The translations under genes and the position numbers were made by a program. The notes beneath the pieces were generated by a model that was not told where the DNA came from, made no database searches, and saw nothing but the letters and a program-made list of their open reading frames with translations. Shown here one piece after another: positions 11,697-25,414 of a stretch of 64,000 bases of DNA. This DNA comes from Urophycis tenuis (taxonomy: Eukaryota > Chordata > Actinopteri > Gadiformes > Phycidae): assembly GCA_036785325.1 (NCBI GenBank), contig JAXIVH010000041.1, positions 62,001 to 126,000 on the forward strand. The letters run 5' to 3'. The stretch's first letter is position 1. Each line of letters starts with the position of its first letter.

Positions 11697-12396
11697 AATC
11701 ACTTACTTGGAACGGCATGATCCCATATCGCTGTGAAGGGATGGCGTTAACCAGGTGGGCGTGCAACCCCTCGAGAGAGTTGCTGCCTCGCCGGCACTTG
11801 TACTTGTTCAGCCGGATGCAGTTCTTCACAACCACCTTCACAGAGACATACAGCTGTATGCCAGGGGGTCCTGTAACACACAACCTATTGCAAGGTCCTC
11901 ATTTATGCTGGTGTCATTTTGAAATGTTACCATATACAAGTTTGAAAGGTTTTGACACACGATGACTGCAGAGACAGCTGCAGGATGGCCCACGAAGCAG
12001 GACGGAGGGGGCCTGTGGCTGTGCGGGGAGGACCAGCGGTATGGGTGCTGCCGACACAGGGGGCGGGCGGGCCACAGGCTGATGCAGCAGGAGGCCTCGG
12101 CTGGAGGCGGGTGGGCGCAGGAGGCTTCGGCCGGGTGGAGGACGACAACGCAGTGGGCTGAACGGGCCGGTTGGTGGGAGTCACAGGCTCTGGCTCATCA
12201 ACAAATAACCTGGAAATATAAAATACACACGTGATCAGTATTGATATTGATATCTTTTATAAGAACACTGTTCATACCGTTTACACTTTTTATACAACTG
12301 TTTATACAATGTCCATACTGTTTATTTATTAATGTTTATCACTGAAAAATAAAGGTGACTTGGTATGACTTGTGTGCTATTTTCTTTCCACAGCCA
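11382..12396. repeat. Insert copy 5
   Basis: Gamma subfamily, near-identical to copy 4, with a longer uninterrupted GT run (to 11692). Both copies have GTTTGAAAGG where other copies have GTTTGAATGG. Confidence 0.93.
11707..12209 (-). pseudogene. Exon remnant, copy 5
   Basis: 503 bp gamma-type remnant with the same extra frame change as copy 4 (open stretch 11695-11883 reads through the donor). Confidence 0.58.
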
Positions 12397-15374
12397 ACAG
12401 AACACACATGAATCAGCTTATTATTTCGACGACCCATGGGCAAATATAGTCATGCTATACGTCGTTGGAAAGCTTAGATTTCCCCGTTTAAAATGAGCCA
12501 ATCTCCGAGCAATTTGGTTGCTCACAGACAAATCTGTGTCAGGTTGACTGAAGTCTACACAGCAGCTAAAGACATACCTTCAACGTTTCAATTAACATCA
12601 ATCTTTCCTTACAGAACACAAATGAATTAGCTTAGTATTTCAACGACCCTTTAGTGAATATAGTCTTGCCATACGCCGTTGGAAAGCTTAGATTTCCCCG
12701 CTTAAAATGAGCCCATCCCCGAGCAGTCTGGTTGATCACAGACTAAACTGCGTCAGGTTGAATGAAGTCTACCCAGCAGCTAAAAACATACCTTTAACGT
12801 TTCAATTAACATCAATCTTTCCTTACAGAACACAAATTAATTAGCTTAGTATTTCAACGGCCCTTTGGTGAATATAGTCTTGCCATACGCCGTTGGAAAG
12901 CTTAGATTTCCCCGCTTATAATGAGCCCATCCCTGAGCAGTCTGGTTGATCACAAACTAAACTGCGTCAGGTTGACTGAAGTCTACCCAGCAGCTAAAAA
13001 CATACCTTCAACGTTTCAATTAACATCAATCTTTCCTTACAGAACACAAATTAATTAGCTTAGTATTTCAACGACCCATGAGTCGATATAGTCTTGCCAT
13101 ACGCCGTTGGAAAGCTTAGATTTCCCCGCTTAAAATGAGCCCATCCGCGAGCAGTCTGGTTGATCACAGACTAAACTGCGTCAGGTTGACTGAAGTCTAC
13201 CCAGCAGCTAAAAACATACCTTCAACGTTTCAATTAACATCAATCTTTCCTTACAGAACACAAATTAATTAGCTTAGTATTTCAACGACCCTTTGGTGAA
13301 TATAGTCTTGCCATACGCCGTTGGAAAGGTTAGATTTCCCCGCTTATAATGAGCCCATCCCCGAGCAATTTGGTTGCTCACAGACTAAACTGCGTCAGGT
13401 TGACTGAAGTCTACCCAGCAGCTAAAAACATACCTTCAACGTTTCAATTAACATCAATCTTTCCTTACAGAACACAAATTAATTAGCTTAGTATTTCAAC
13501 GACCCATGAGTCAATATAGTCTTGCCATACGCCGTTGGAAAGCTTAGATTTTCCCGCTTAAAATGAGCCCATCCGCGAGCAGTCTGGTTGATCACAGACT
13601 AAACTGCGTCAGGTTGAATGAAGTCTACCCAACAGCTAAAAACATACCTTTAACGTTTCAATTAACATCAATCTTTCCTTACAGAACACAAATTAATTAG
13701 CTCAGTATTTCAACGGCCCTTTGGTGAATATAGTCTTGCCATACGCCGTTGGAAAGCTTAGATTTCCCCGCTTATAATGAGCCCATCTCCGAGCAATTTG
13801 GTTGCTGACAGACAAATCTGCGTCAGGTTGACTGAAGTCTACACAGCAGCTAAAGACATACCTTCAACGTTTCAATTAACATCAATCTTTCCTTACAGAA
13901 CACAAATTAATTAGCTTAGTATTTAAACGACCCATGAGTCAATATAGTCTTGCCATACGCCGTTGAAAAGCTTAGATTTCCCTGCTTAAAATGAGCCCAT
14001 CCGCCAGCAGTCTGGTTGATCACAGACAAAACTGTGTCAGGTTGAGTGAAGTCTACCCAGCAGCTAAAAACATACCTTCAATGTTTCAATTAACATCAAT
14101 CTTTCCTTACAGAACACAAATTAATTATCTTAGTATTTCAACGACCCATGAGTCAATATAGTCTTGCCATACGCCGTTGGAAAGCTTAGATTTCCCCGCT
14201 TAAAATGAGCCCATCCGCGAGCAGTCTGGTTGCTCACAGACAAAACTGCGTCAGGTTGACTGAAGTCTACCCAGCAGCTAAAAACATACCTTCAACGTTT
14301 CAATTAAGATCAATCTTTCAATAAAGAACAGAAATTAATTAGCTTAGTATTTCAACGACCCATGACTCAATATAATCTTGCCATACGCCGTTGGGAACCT
14401 TAGATTTCCCTGCTTAAAATGAGCCCATCCCCAAGCAATTTGGTTGCTCAGAGACAAAACTGTGTCAGTTGACTGAAGTCTACCCAGCAGCTAAAAACAT
14501 ACCTTCAACGTTTCAATTAACATCAATCTTTCCTTACAGATCACAAATTAATTAGCTTAGTATTTCAACGACCAATGAGTCAATATAGTCTTGCCATACG
14601 CCGTTGGAAAGCTTAGATTTCCCCGCTTAAAATGAGCCCATCCGCGAGCAGTCTGGTTGATCACAGACTAAACTGCGTCAGGTTGAATGAAGTCTACCCA
14701 GCAGCTAAAAACATACCTTTAACGTTTCAATTAACATCAATCTTTCCTTACAGAACACAAATTAATTAGCTTAGTATTTCAACCACCCATGAGTCAATAT
14801 AGTCTTTCCATACGCCGTTGGAAAGCTTAGATTTCCCCGCTTAAAATGAGCCCATCCGCGAGCAGTCTGGTTGATCACAGACTAAACTGCGTCAGGTTGA
14901 CTGAAGTCTACCCAGCAGCTAAAAACATACCTTCAACGTTTCAATTAACATCAATCTTTCCTTACAGAACACAAATTAATTAGCTTAGTATTTCAACGAC
15001 CCATGAGTCAATATAGTCTTTCCATACGCCGTTGGAAAGCTTAGATTTCCCCGCTTAAAATGAGCCCATCCGCGAGCAGTCTGGTTGATCACAGACTAAA
15101 CTGCGTCAGGTTGAATGAAGTCTACCCAGCAGCTAAAAACATACCTTTAACGTTTCAATTAACATCAATCTTTCCTTACAGAACACAAATTAATTAGCTT
15201 AGTATTTCAAAGGCCCTTTGGTGAATATAGTCTTACCATACGCCGTTGGGAACCTTAGATTTCCCCGCTTAAAATGAGCCCATCCCCGAGCAATTTGGTT
15301 GCTCACAGACAAAACTGCGTCAGGTTGACTGAAGTCTACCCAGCAGCTAAAAACATACCTTCAACTTTTCAATT
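12397..15374. repeat. Satellite block 6 (14 monomers)
   Basis: The length is 14 monomers less 19 bp. Positions 12397 to about 14422 duplicate 2485-4510. After that the copy continues into ordinary monomers instead of an insert. One monomer has a 1 bp deletion (TGTGTCAGTTGACTG near 14463). Confidence 0.96.
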
Positions 15375-15624
15375 CACGCGTTTTTTTTGTAACACGTGTA
15401 GCTATGATAAAGGACACATGTTTTGGCCTGTTTTATTATTCATAGTTGGCTTAACAGTAATAGAATATTATTATATGCTATAAGTGACCAGACGTCCGAG
15501 ATCAAAACTGGGAGCATAATCCCCGAGAAGGGGGAAAAAAAGGGTCAGCTATGTTTAAGTATATATATATATGTGTGTGTATATATAAGTGTGTGTGTGT
15601 GTGTGTATATATGCGCGGGCGCGC

Positions 15625-15675
<51 letters not shown>

Positions 15676-16376
15676 AATCACTTACTTGGAACGGCATGAT
15701 CCCATATCGCTGTGAAGGGATGGCGTTAACCAGGTGGGCGTGCAACCCCTCGAGAGAGTTGCTGCCTCGCCGGCACTTGTACTTGTTCAGCCGGATGCAG
15801 TTCTTCACAACCACCTTCACAGAGACATACAGCTGTATGCCAGGGGGGTCCTGTAACACACAACCTATTGCAAGGTCCTCATTTATGCTGGTGTCATTTT
15901 GAAATGTTACCATATACAAGTTTGAATGGTTTTGACACACGATGACTGCAGAGACAGCTGCAGGATGGCCCACGAAGCAGGACGGAGGGGGCCTGTGGCT
16001 GTGCGGGGAGGACCAGCGGTATGGGTGCTGCCGACACAGGGGGCGGGCGGGCCACAGGCTGATGCAGCAGGAGGCCTCGGCTGGAGGCGGGTGGGCGCAG
16101 GAGGCTTCGGCCGGGTGGAGGACGACAACGCAGTGGGCTGAACGGGCCGGTTGGTGGGAGTCACAGGCTCTGGCTCATCAACAAATAACCTGGAAATATA
16201 AAATACACACGTGATCAGTATTGATATTGATATCTTTTATAAGAACACTGTTCATACCGTTTACACTTTTTATACAACTGTTTATACAATGTCCATACTG
16301 TTTATTTATTAATGTTTATCACTGAAAAATAAAGGTGACTTGGTATGACTTGTGTGCTATTTTCTTTCCACAGCCA
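15375..16376. repeat. Insert copy 6
   Basis: Beta subfamily, with a GCGCGGGCGCGCGCG step in the dinucleotide tract that is shared with copies 7, 10 and 11. Confidence 0.93.
15686..16189 (-). pseudogene. Exon remnant, copy 6
   Basis: 504 bp beta-type remnant. The 99-residue C-terminal stretch (15674-15973) is open through the donor, so this is among the better-kept copies, but the mid-exon frame change is still present. Confidence 0.6.
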
Positions 16377-18071
16377 ACAGAACACACATGAATCAGCTTA
16401 TTATTTCGACGACCCATGGGCAAATATAGTCATGCCATACGTCGTTGGAAAGCTTAGATTTCCCCGTTTAAAATGAGCCAATCTCCGAGCAATTTGGTTG
16501 CTCACAGACAAATCTGCGTCAGGTTGACTGAAGTCTACACAGCAGCTAAAGACATACCTTCAACGTTTCAATTAACATCAATCTTTCCTTACAGAACACA
16601 AATGAATTAGCTTAGTATTTCAACGACCCTTTAGTGAATATAGTCTTGCCATACGCCGTTGGAAAGCTTAGATTTCCCCGCTTAAAATGAGCACATCCGC
16701 GAGCAGTCTGGTTGATCACAGACTAAACTGCGTCAGGTTGACTGAAGTCTACCCAGCAGCTAAAAACATACCTTCAACGTTTCAATTAACATCAATCTTT
16801 CCTTACAGAACACAAATTAATTAGCTTAGTATTTCAACGACCCATGAGTCAATATAGTCTTGCCATACGCCGTTGGAAAGCTTAGATTTCCCCGCTTAAA
16901 ATGAGCCCATCCGCGAGCAGTCTGGTTGATCACAGACTAAACTGCGTCAGGTTGACTGAAGTCTACCCAGCAGCTAAAAACATACCTTCAACGTTTCAAT
17001 TAACATCAATCTTTCCTTACAGAACACAAATTAATTAGCTTAGTATTTCAACGACCCTTTGGTGAATATAGTCTTGCCATACGCCGTTGGAAAGCTTAGA
17101 TTTCCCCGCTTATAATGAGCCCATCCCCGAGCAATTTGGTTGCTCACAGACTAAACTGCGTCAGGTTGACTGAAGTCTACCCAGCAGCTAAAAACATACC
17201 TTCAACGTTTCAATTAACATCAATCTTTCCTTACAGAACACAAATTAATTAGCTTAGTATTTCAACGACCCATGAGTCAATATAGTCTTTCCATACGCCG
17301 TTGGAAAGCTTAGATTTCCCCGCTTAAAATGAGCCCATCCGCGAGCAGTCTGGTTGATCACAGACTAAACTGCGTCAGGTTGACTGAAGTCTACCCAGCA
17401 GCTAAAAACATACCTTCAACGTTTCAATTAACATCAATCTTTCCTTACAGAACACAAATTAATTAGCTTAGTATTTCAACGACCCATGAGTCAATATAGT
17501 CTTTCCATACGCCGTTGGAAAGCTTAGATTTCCCCGCTTAAAATGAGCCCATCCGCGAGCAGTCTGGTTGATCACAGACTAAACTGCGTCAGGTTGAATG
17601 AAGTCTACCCAGCAGCTAAAAACATACTTTTAACGTTTCAATTGACATCAATCTTTCCTTACAGAACACAAATTAATTAGCTTAGTATTTCAACGACCCA
17701 TGAGTCAATATAGTCTTGCCATACGCCGTTGAAAAGCATAGATTTCCCCGCTTAAAATGAGCCCATCCGCGAGCAGTCTGGTTGATCACAGACTAAACTG
17801 CGTCAGGTTGACTGAAGTCTACCCAGCAGCTAAAAACATACCTTTAACGTTTCAATTAACATCAATCTTTCCTTACAGAACACAAATTAATTAGCTTAGT
17901 ATTTCAAAGGCCCTTTGGTGAATATAGTCTTGCCATACGCCGTTGGGAACCTTAGATTTCCCCGCTTAAAATGAGCCCATCCCCGAGCAATTTGGTTGCT
18001 CACAGACAAAACTGCGTCAGGTTGACTGAAGTCTACCCAGCAGCTAAAAACATACCTTCAACTTTTCAATT
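16377..18071. repeat. Satellite block 7 (8 monomers)
   Basis: The length is 8 monomers less 19 bp, with a right-junction monomer first and mostly type B monomers after it. The first four monomers resemble the start of block 12 (27700 onward), including CCAATCTCCG and AATGAATTAGC. Confidence 0.96.
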
Positions 18072-18321
18072 CACGCGTTTTTTTTGTAACACGTGTAGCT
18101 ATGATAAAGGACACATGTTTTGGCCTGTTTTATTATTCATAGTTGGCTTAACAGTAATAGAATATTATTATATGCTATAAGTGACCAGACGTCCGAGATC
18201 AAAACTGGGAGCACAATCCCCGAGAAGGGGGAAAAAAAGGGTCAGCTATGTTTAAGTATATATATATATGTGTGTGTATATATAAGTGTGTGTGTGTGTG
18301 TGTATATATGCGCGGGCGCGC

Positions 18322-18374
<53 letters not shown>

Positions 18375-19075
18375 AATCACTTACTTGGAACGGCATGATC
18401 CCATATCGCTGTGAAGGGATGGCGTTAACCAGGTGGGCGTGCAACCCCTCGAGAGAGTTGCTGCCTCGCCGGCACTTGTACTTGTTCAGCCGGATGCAGT
18501 TCTTCACAACCACCTTCACAGAGACATACAGCTGTATGCCAGGGGGGTCCTGTAACACACAACCTATTGCAAGGTCCTCATTTATGCTGGTGTCATTTTG
18601 AAATGTTACCATATACAAGTTTGAATGGTTTTGACACACGATGACTGCAGAGACAGCTGCAGGATGGCCCACGAAGCAGGACGGAGGGGGCCTGTGGCTG
18701 TGCGGGGAGGACCAGCGGTATGGGTGCTGCCGACACAGGGGGCGGGCGGGCCACAGGCTGATGCAGCAGGAGGCCTCGGCTGGAGGCGGGTGGGCGCAGG
18801 AGGCTTCGGCCGGGTGGAGGACGACAACGCAGTGGGCTGAACGGGCCGGTTGGTGGGAGTCACAGGCTCTGGCTCATCAACAAATAACCTGGAAATATAA
18901 AATACACACGTGATCAGTATTGATATTGATATCTTTTATAAGAACACTGTTCATACCGTTTACACTTTTTATACAACTGTTTATACAATGTCCATACTGT
19001 TTATTTATTAATGTTTATCACTGAAAAATAAAGGTGACTTGGTATGACTTGTGTGCTATTTTCTTTCCACAGCCA
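18072..19075. repeat. Insert copy 7
   Basis: Beta subfamily like copy 6, with the private change GGGAGCACAATCC (others GGGAGCATAATCC). Confidence 0.93.
18385..18888 (-). pseudogene. Exon remnant, copy 7
   Basis: 504 bp beta-type remnant with both splice sites. The C-terminal stretch is open at 18373-18672. Confidence 0.6.
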
Positions 19076-20128
19076 ACAGAACACACATGAATCAGCTTAT
19101 TATTTCGACGACCCATGGGCAAATATAGTCATGCCATACGTCGTTGGAAAGCTTAGATTTCCCTGTTTAAAATGAGCCCATCTCCGAGCAATTTGGTTGC
19201 TCACAGACAAATCTGCGTGAGGTTGACTGAAGTCTACACAGCAGCTAAAGACATACCTTTAACGTTTCAATTAACATCAATCTTTCCTTACAGAACACAA
19301 ATTAATTAGCTTAGTATTTCAACGACCCTTTAGTGAATATAGTCTTGCCATACGTTGTTGGAAAGCTTAGATTTCCCCGCTTATAATGAGCCCATCCCCA
19401 AGCAATTTGGTTGCTCAGAGACAAAACTGTGTCAGGTTGACTGAAGTCTACCCAGCAGCTAAAGACATACCTTCAACGTTTCAATTAACATCAATCTTTC
19501 CTTACAGAACACAAATTAATTAGCTTAGTATTTAAACGACCCATGAGTCAATATAGTCTTGCCATACGCCGTTGAAAAGCTTAGATTTCCCTGCTTAAAA
19601 TGAGCCCATCCGCCAGCAGTCTGGTTGATCACAGACAAAACTGTGTCAGGTTGAGTGAAGTCTACCCAGCAGCTAAAAACATACCTTCAATGTTTCAATT
19701 AACATCAATCTTTCCTTACAGAACACAAATTAATTATCTTAGTATTTCAACGACCCATGAGTCAATATAGTCTTGCCATACGCCGTTGGAAAGCTTAGAT
19801 TTCCCCGCTTAAAATGAGCCCATCCGCGAGCAGTCTGGTTGCTCACAGACAAAACTGCGTCAGGTTGACTGAAGTCTACCCAGCAGCTAAAAACATACCT
19901 TCAACGTTTCAATTAAGATCAATCTTTCAATAAAGAACAGAAATTAATTAGCTTAGTATTTCAACGACCCATGACTCAATATAATCTTGCCATACGCCGT
20001 TGGGAACCTTAGATTTCCCTGCTTAAAATGAGCCCATCCCCGAGCAATTTGGTTGCTCACAGACAAAACTGCGTCAGGTTGACTGAAGTCTACCCAGCAG
20101 CTAAAAACATACCTTCAACTTTTCAATT
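19076..20128. repeat. Satellite block 8 (5 monomers)
   Basis: Five monomers less 19 bp. With copy 8 it forms a 2031 bp higher-order unit that is repeated at once as block 9 plus copy 9. Confidence 0.97.
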
Positions 20129-20361
20129 CACGCGTTTTTTTTGTAATACGTGTAGCTATGATAAAGGACACATGTTTTGGCCTGTTTTATTATTCATAGT
20201 TGGCTTAACAGTAATAGAATATTATTATATGCTATAAGTGACCAGACGTCCGAGATCAAAACTGGGAGCATAATCCCCGAGAAGGGGGAAAAAAAGGGTC
20301 AGCTATGTTTAAGTATATATATATATGTGTGTGTATATATGCGTGTGTGTGTGTGTATATA

Positions 20362-20405
<44 letters not shown>

Positions 20406-21106
20406 AATCACTTACTTGGAACGGCATGATCCCACATCGCTGTGAAGGGATGGCGTTAACCAGGTGGGCGTGCAACCCCTCGAGAGAGTTGCTGCCTCAC
20501 CGGCACTTGTACTTGTTCAGCCGGATGCAGTTCTTCACAACCACCTTCACAGAGACATACAGCTGTATGCCAGGGGGGTCATGTAACACACAACCTATTG
20601 CAAGGTCCTCATTTATGCTGGTGTCATTTTGAAATGTTACCATATACAAGTTTGAATGGTTTTGACACACGATGACTGCAGAGACAGCTGCAGGATGGCC
20701 CACGAAGCAGGACGGAGGGGGCCTGTGGCTGTGCGGGGAGGACCAGCGGTATGGGTGCTGCCGACACAGGGGGCGGGCGGGCCACAGGCTGACGCAGCAG
20801 GAGGCCTCGGCTGGAGGCGGGTGGGCGCAGGAGGCTTCGGCCGGGTGGAGGACGACAACGCAGTGGGCTGAACGGGCCGGTTGGTGGGAGTCACAGGCTC
20901 TGGCTCATCAACAAATAACCTGGAAATATAAAATACACACGTGATCAGTATTGATATTGATATCTTTTATAAGAACACTGTTCATACCGTTTACACTTTT
21001 TATACAACTGTTTATACAATGTCCATACTGTTTATTTATTAATGTTTATCACTGAAAAATAAAGGTGACTTGGTATGACTTGTGTGCTATTTTCTTTCCA
21101 CAGCCA
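20129..21106. repeat. Insert copy 8
   Basis: Alpha subfamily, 978 bp, with a short dinucleotide tract. It differs from copy 9 by only a few bases. Confidence 0.93.
20416..20919 (-). pseudogene. Exon remnant, copy 8
   Basis: 504 bp alpha-type remnant with the stop after KYKCR. The open stretch is 20497-20703. Confidence 0.58.
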
Positions 21107-22159
21107 ACAGAACACACATGAATCAGCTTATTATTTCGACGACCCATGGGCAAATATAGTCATGCCATACGTCGTTGGAAAGCTTAGATTTCCCTGTTTA
21201 AAATGAGCCCATCTCCGAGCAATTTGGTTGCTCACAGACAAATCTGCGTGAGGTTGACTGAAGTCTACACAGCAGCTAAAGACATACCTTTAACGTTTCA
21301 ATTAACATCAATCTTTCCTTACAGAACACAAATTAATTAGCTTAGTATTTCAACGACCCTTTAGTGAATATAGTCTTGCCATACGTTGTTGGAAAGCTTA
21401 GATTTCCCCGCTTATAATGAGCCCATCCCCAAGCAATTTGGTTGCTCAGAGACAAAACTGTGTCAGGTTGACTGAAGTCTACCCAGCAGCTAAAGACATA
21501 CCTTCAACGTTTCAATTAACATCAATCTTTCCTTACAGAACACAAATTAATTAGCTTAGTATTTAAACGACCCATGAGTCAATATAGTCTTGCCATACGC
21601 CGTTGAAAAGCTTAGATTTCCCTGCTTAAAATGAGCCCATCCGCCAGCAGTCTGGTTGATCACAGACAAAACTGTGTCAGGTTGAGTGAAGTCTACCCAG
21701 CAGCTAAAAACATACCTTCAATGTTTCAATTAACATCAATCTTTCCTTACAGAACACAAATTAATTATCTTAGTATTTCAACGACCCATGAGTCAATATA
21801 GTCTTGCCATACGCCGTTGGAAAGCTTAGATTTCCCCGCTTAAAATGAGCCCATCCGCGAGCAGTCTGGTTGCTCACAGACAAAACTGCGTCAGGTTGAC
21901 TGAAGTCTACCCAGCAGCTAAAAACATACCTTCAACGTTTCAATTAAGATCAATCTTTCAATAAAGAACAGAAATTAATTAGCTTAGTATTTCAACGACC
22001 CATGACTCAATATAATCTTGCCATACGCCGTTGGGAACCTTAGATTTCCCTGCTTAAAATGAGCCCATCCCCGAGCAATTTGGTTGCTCACAGACAAAAC
22101 TGCGTCAGGTTGACTGAAGTCTACCCAGCAGCTAAAAACATACCTTCAACTTTTCAATT
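21107..22159. repeat. Satellite block 9 (5 monomers)
   Basis: Near-exact copy of block 8 at an offset of 2031 bp, marking a very recent tandem duplication. Confidence 0.97.
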
Positions 22160-22392
22160 CACGCGTTTTTTTTGTAATACGTGTAGCTATGATAAAGGAC
22201 ACATGTTTTGGCCTGTTTTATTATTCATAGTTGGCTTAACAGTAATAGAATATTATTATATGCTATAAGTGACCAGACGTCCGAGATCAAAACTGGGAGC
22301 ATAATCCCCGAGAAGGGGGAAAAAAAGGGTCAGCTATGTTTAAGTATATATATATATGTGTGTGTATATATGCGTGTGTGTGTGTGTATATA

Positions 22393-22436
<44 letters not shown>

Positions 22437-23137
22437 AATCACTTACTTGGAACGGCATGATCCCACATCGCTGTGAAGGGATGGCGTTAACCAGGTGGGC
22501 GTGCAACCCCTCGAGAGAGTTGCTGCCTCACCGGCACTTGTACTTGTTCAGCCGGATGCAGTTCTTCACAACCACCTTCACAGAGACATACAGCTGTATG
22601 CCAGGGGGGTCCTGTAACACACAACCTATTGCAAGGTCCTCATTTATGCTGGTGTCATTTTGAAATGTTACCATATACAAGTTTGAATGGTTTTGACACA
22701 CGATGACTGCAGAGACAGCTGCAGGATGGCCCACGAAGCAGGACGGAGGGGGCCTGTGGCTGTGCGGGGAGGACCAGCGGTATGGGTGCTGCCGACACAG
22801 GGGGCGGGCGGGCCACAGGCTGACGCAGCAGGAGGCCTCGGCTGGAGGCGGGTGGGCGCAGGAGGCTTCGGCCGGGTGGAGGACGACAACGCAGTGGGCT
22901 GAACGGGCCGGTTGGTGGGAGTCACAGGCTCTGGCTCATCAACAAATAACCTGGAAATATAAAATACACACGTGATCAGAATTGATATTGATATCTTTTA
23001 TAAGAACACTGTTCATACCGTTTACACTTTTTATACAACTGTTTATACAATGTCCATACTGTTTATTTATTAATGTTTATCACTGAAAAATAAAGGTGAC
23101 TTGGTATGACTTGTGTGCTATTTTCTTTCCACAGCCA
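22160..23137. repeat. Insert copy 9 (alpha/beta mosaic)
   Basis: Alpha-type tract and CTCACCGG, but GGGTCCTGTAAC as in beta copies where alpha has GGGTCATGTAAC. It also has a private GATCAGAATTG (others GATCAGTATTG). The mosaic points to gene conversion between subfamilies. Confidence 0.92.
22447..22950 (-). pseudogene. Exon remnant, copy 9
   Basis: 504 bp. It keeps the alpha stop after KYKCR but has the beta residue (CVLQDPP) upstream of it (open stretch 22528-22734). Confidence 0.58.
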
Positions 23138-24404
23138 ACAGAACACACATGAATCAGCTTATTATTTCGACGACCCATGGGCAAATATAGTCATGCCATA
23201 CGTCGTTGGAAAGCTTAGATTTCCCTGTTTAAAATGAGCCCATCTCCGAGCAATTTGGTTGCTCACAGACAAATCTGCGTGAGGTTGACTGAAGTCTACA
23301 CAGCAGCTAAAGACATACCTTCAACGTTTCAATTAACATCAATCTTTCCTTACAGAACACAAATTAATTAGCTTAGTATTTCAACGACCCTTTAGTGAAT
23401 ATAGTCTTGCCATACGTTGTTGGAAAGCTTAGATTTCCCCGCTTATAATGAGCCCATCCCCAAGCAATTTGGTTGCTCAGAGACAAAACTGTGTCAGGTT
23501 GACTGAAGTCTACCCAGCAGCTAAAAACATACCTTCAACGTTTCAATTAACATCAATCTTTCCTTACAGATCACAAATTAATTAGCTTAGTATTTCAACG
23601 ACCAATGAGTCAATATAGTCTTGCCATACGCCGTTGGAAAGCTTAGATTTCCCCGCTTAAAATGAGCCCATCCGCGAGCAGTCTGGTTGATCACAGACTA
23701 AACTGCGTCAGGTTGAATGAAGTCTACCCAGCAGCTAAAAACATACCTTTAACGTTTCAATTAACATCAATCTTTCCTTACAGAACCCAAATTAATTAGC
23801 TTAGTATTTCAACGACCCTTTAGTGAATATAGTTTTGCCATACGCCGTTGGAAAGCTTAGATTTCCCCGCTTATAATGAGCCCATCCCTGAGCAATTTGG
23901 TTGCTCACAGACTAAACTGCGTCAGGTTGACTGAAGTCTACCCAGCAGCTAAAAACATACCTTCAACGTTTCAATTAACATCAATCTTTCCTTACAGAAC
24001 ACAAATTAATTAGCTTAGTATTTCAACGACCCATGAGTCAATATAGTCTTTCCATACGCCGTTGGAAAGCTTAGATTTCCCCGCTTAAAATGAGCCCATC
24101 CGCGAGCAGTCTGGTTGATCACAGACTAAACTGCGTCAGGTTGACTGAAGTCTACCCAGCAGCTAAAAACATACCTTTAACGTTTCAATTAACATCAATC
24201 TTTCCTTACAGAACACAAATTAATTAGCTTAGTATTTCAAAGGCCCTTTGGTGAATATAGTCTTGCCATACGCCGTTGAGAACCTTAGATTTCCCCGCTT
24301 AAAATGAGCCCATCCCCGAGCAATTTGGTTGCTCACAGACAAAACTGCGTCAGGTTGACTGAAGTCTACCCAGCAGCTAAAAACATACCTTCAACTTTTC
24401 AATT
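23138..24404. repeat. Satellite block 10 (6 monomers)
   Basis: Six monomers less 19 bp. The last monomer has GTTGAGAACC, a private variant of the pre-insert signature that is shared only with block 11. Confidence 0.97.
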
Positions 24405-24654
24405 CACGCGTTTTTTTTGTAACACGTGTAGCTATGATAAAGGACACATGTTTTGGCCTGTTTTATTATTCATAGTTGGCTTAACAGTAATAGAATATTA
24501 TTATATGCTATAAGTGACCAGACGTCCGAGATCAAAACTGGGAGCATAATCCCCGAGAAGGGGGAAAAAAAGGGTCAGCTATGTTTAAGTATATATATAT
24601 ATGTGTGTGTATATATAAGTGTGTGTGTGTGTGTGTATATATGCGCGGGCGCGC

Positions 24655-24713
<59 letters not shown>

Positions 24714-25414
24714 AATCACTTACTTGGAACGGCATGATCCCATATCGCTGTGAAGGGATGGCGTTAACCAGGTGGGCGTGCAACCCCTCGAGAGAGTTGC
24801 TGCCTCGCCGGCACTTGTACTTGTTCAGCCGGATGCAGTTCTTCACAACCACCTTCACAGAGACATACAGCCGTATGCCAGGGGGGTCCTGTAACACACA
24901 ACCTATTGCAAGGTCCTCATTTATGCTGGTGTCATTTTGAAATGTTACCATATACAAGTTTGAATGGTTTTGACACACGATGACTGCAGAGACAGCTGCA
25001 GGATGGCCCACGAAGCAGGACGGAGGGGGCCTGTGGCTGTGCGGGGAGGACCAGCGGTATGGGTGCTGCCGACACAGGGGGCGGGCGGGCCACAGGCTGA
25101 TGCAGCAGGAGGCCTCGGCTGGAGGCGGGTGGGCGCAGGAGGCTTCGGCCGGGTGGAGGACGACAACGCAGTGGGCTGAACGGGCCGGTTGGTGGGAGTC
25201 ACAGGCTCTGGCTCATCAACAAATAACCTGGAAATATAAAATACACACGTGATCAGTATTGATATTGATATCTTTTATAAGAACACTGTTCATACCGTTT
25301 ACACTTTTTATACAACTGTTTATACAATGTCCATACTGTTTATTTATTAATGTTTATCACTGAAAAATAAAGGTGACTTGGTATGACTTGTGTGCTATTT
25401 TCTTTCCACAGCCA
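24405..25414. repeat. Insert copy 10
   Basis: Beta subfamily. It shares the change CAGCCGTATGCC with copy 1 (others CAGCTGTATGCC). Confidence 0.93.
24724..25227 (-). pseudogene. Exon remnant, copy 10
   Basis: 504 bp beta-type remnant. The C-terminal stretch is open at 24712-25011, with PGIRLYV as in copy 1. Confidence 0.6.
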
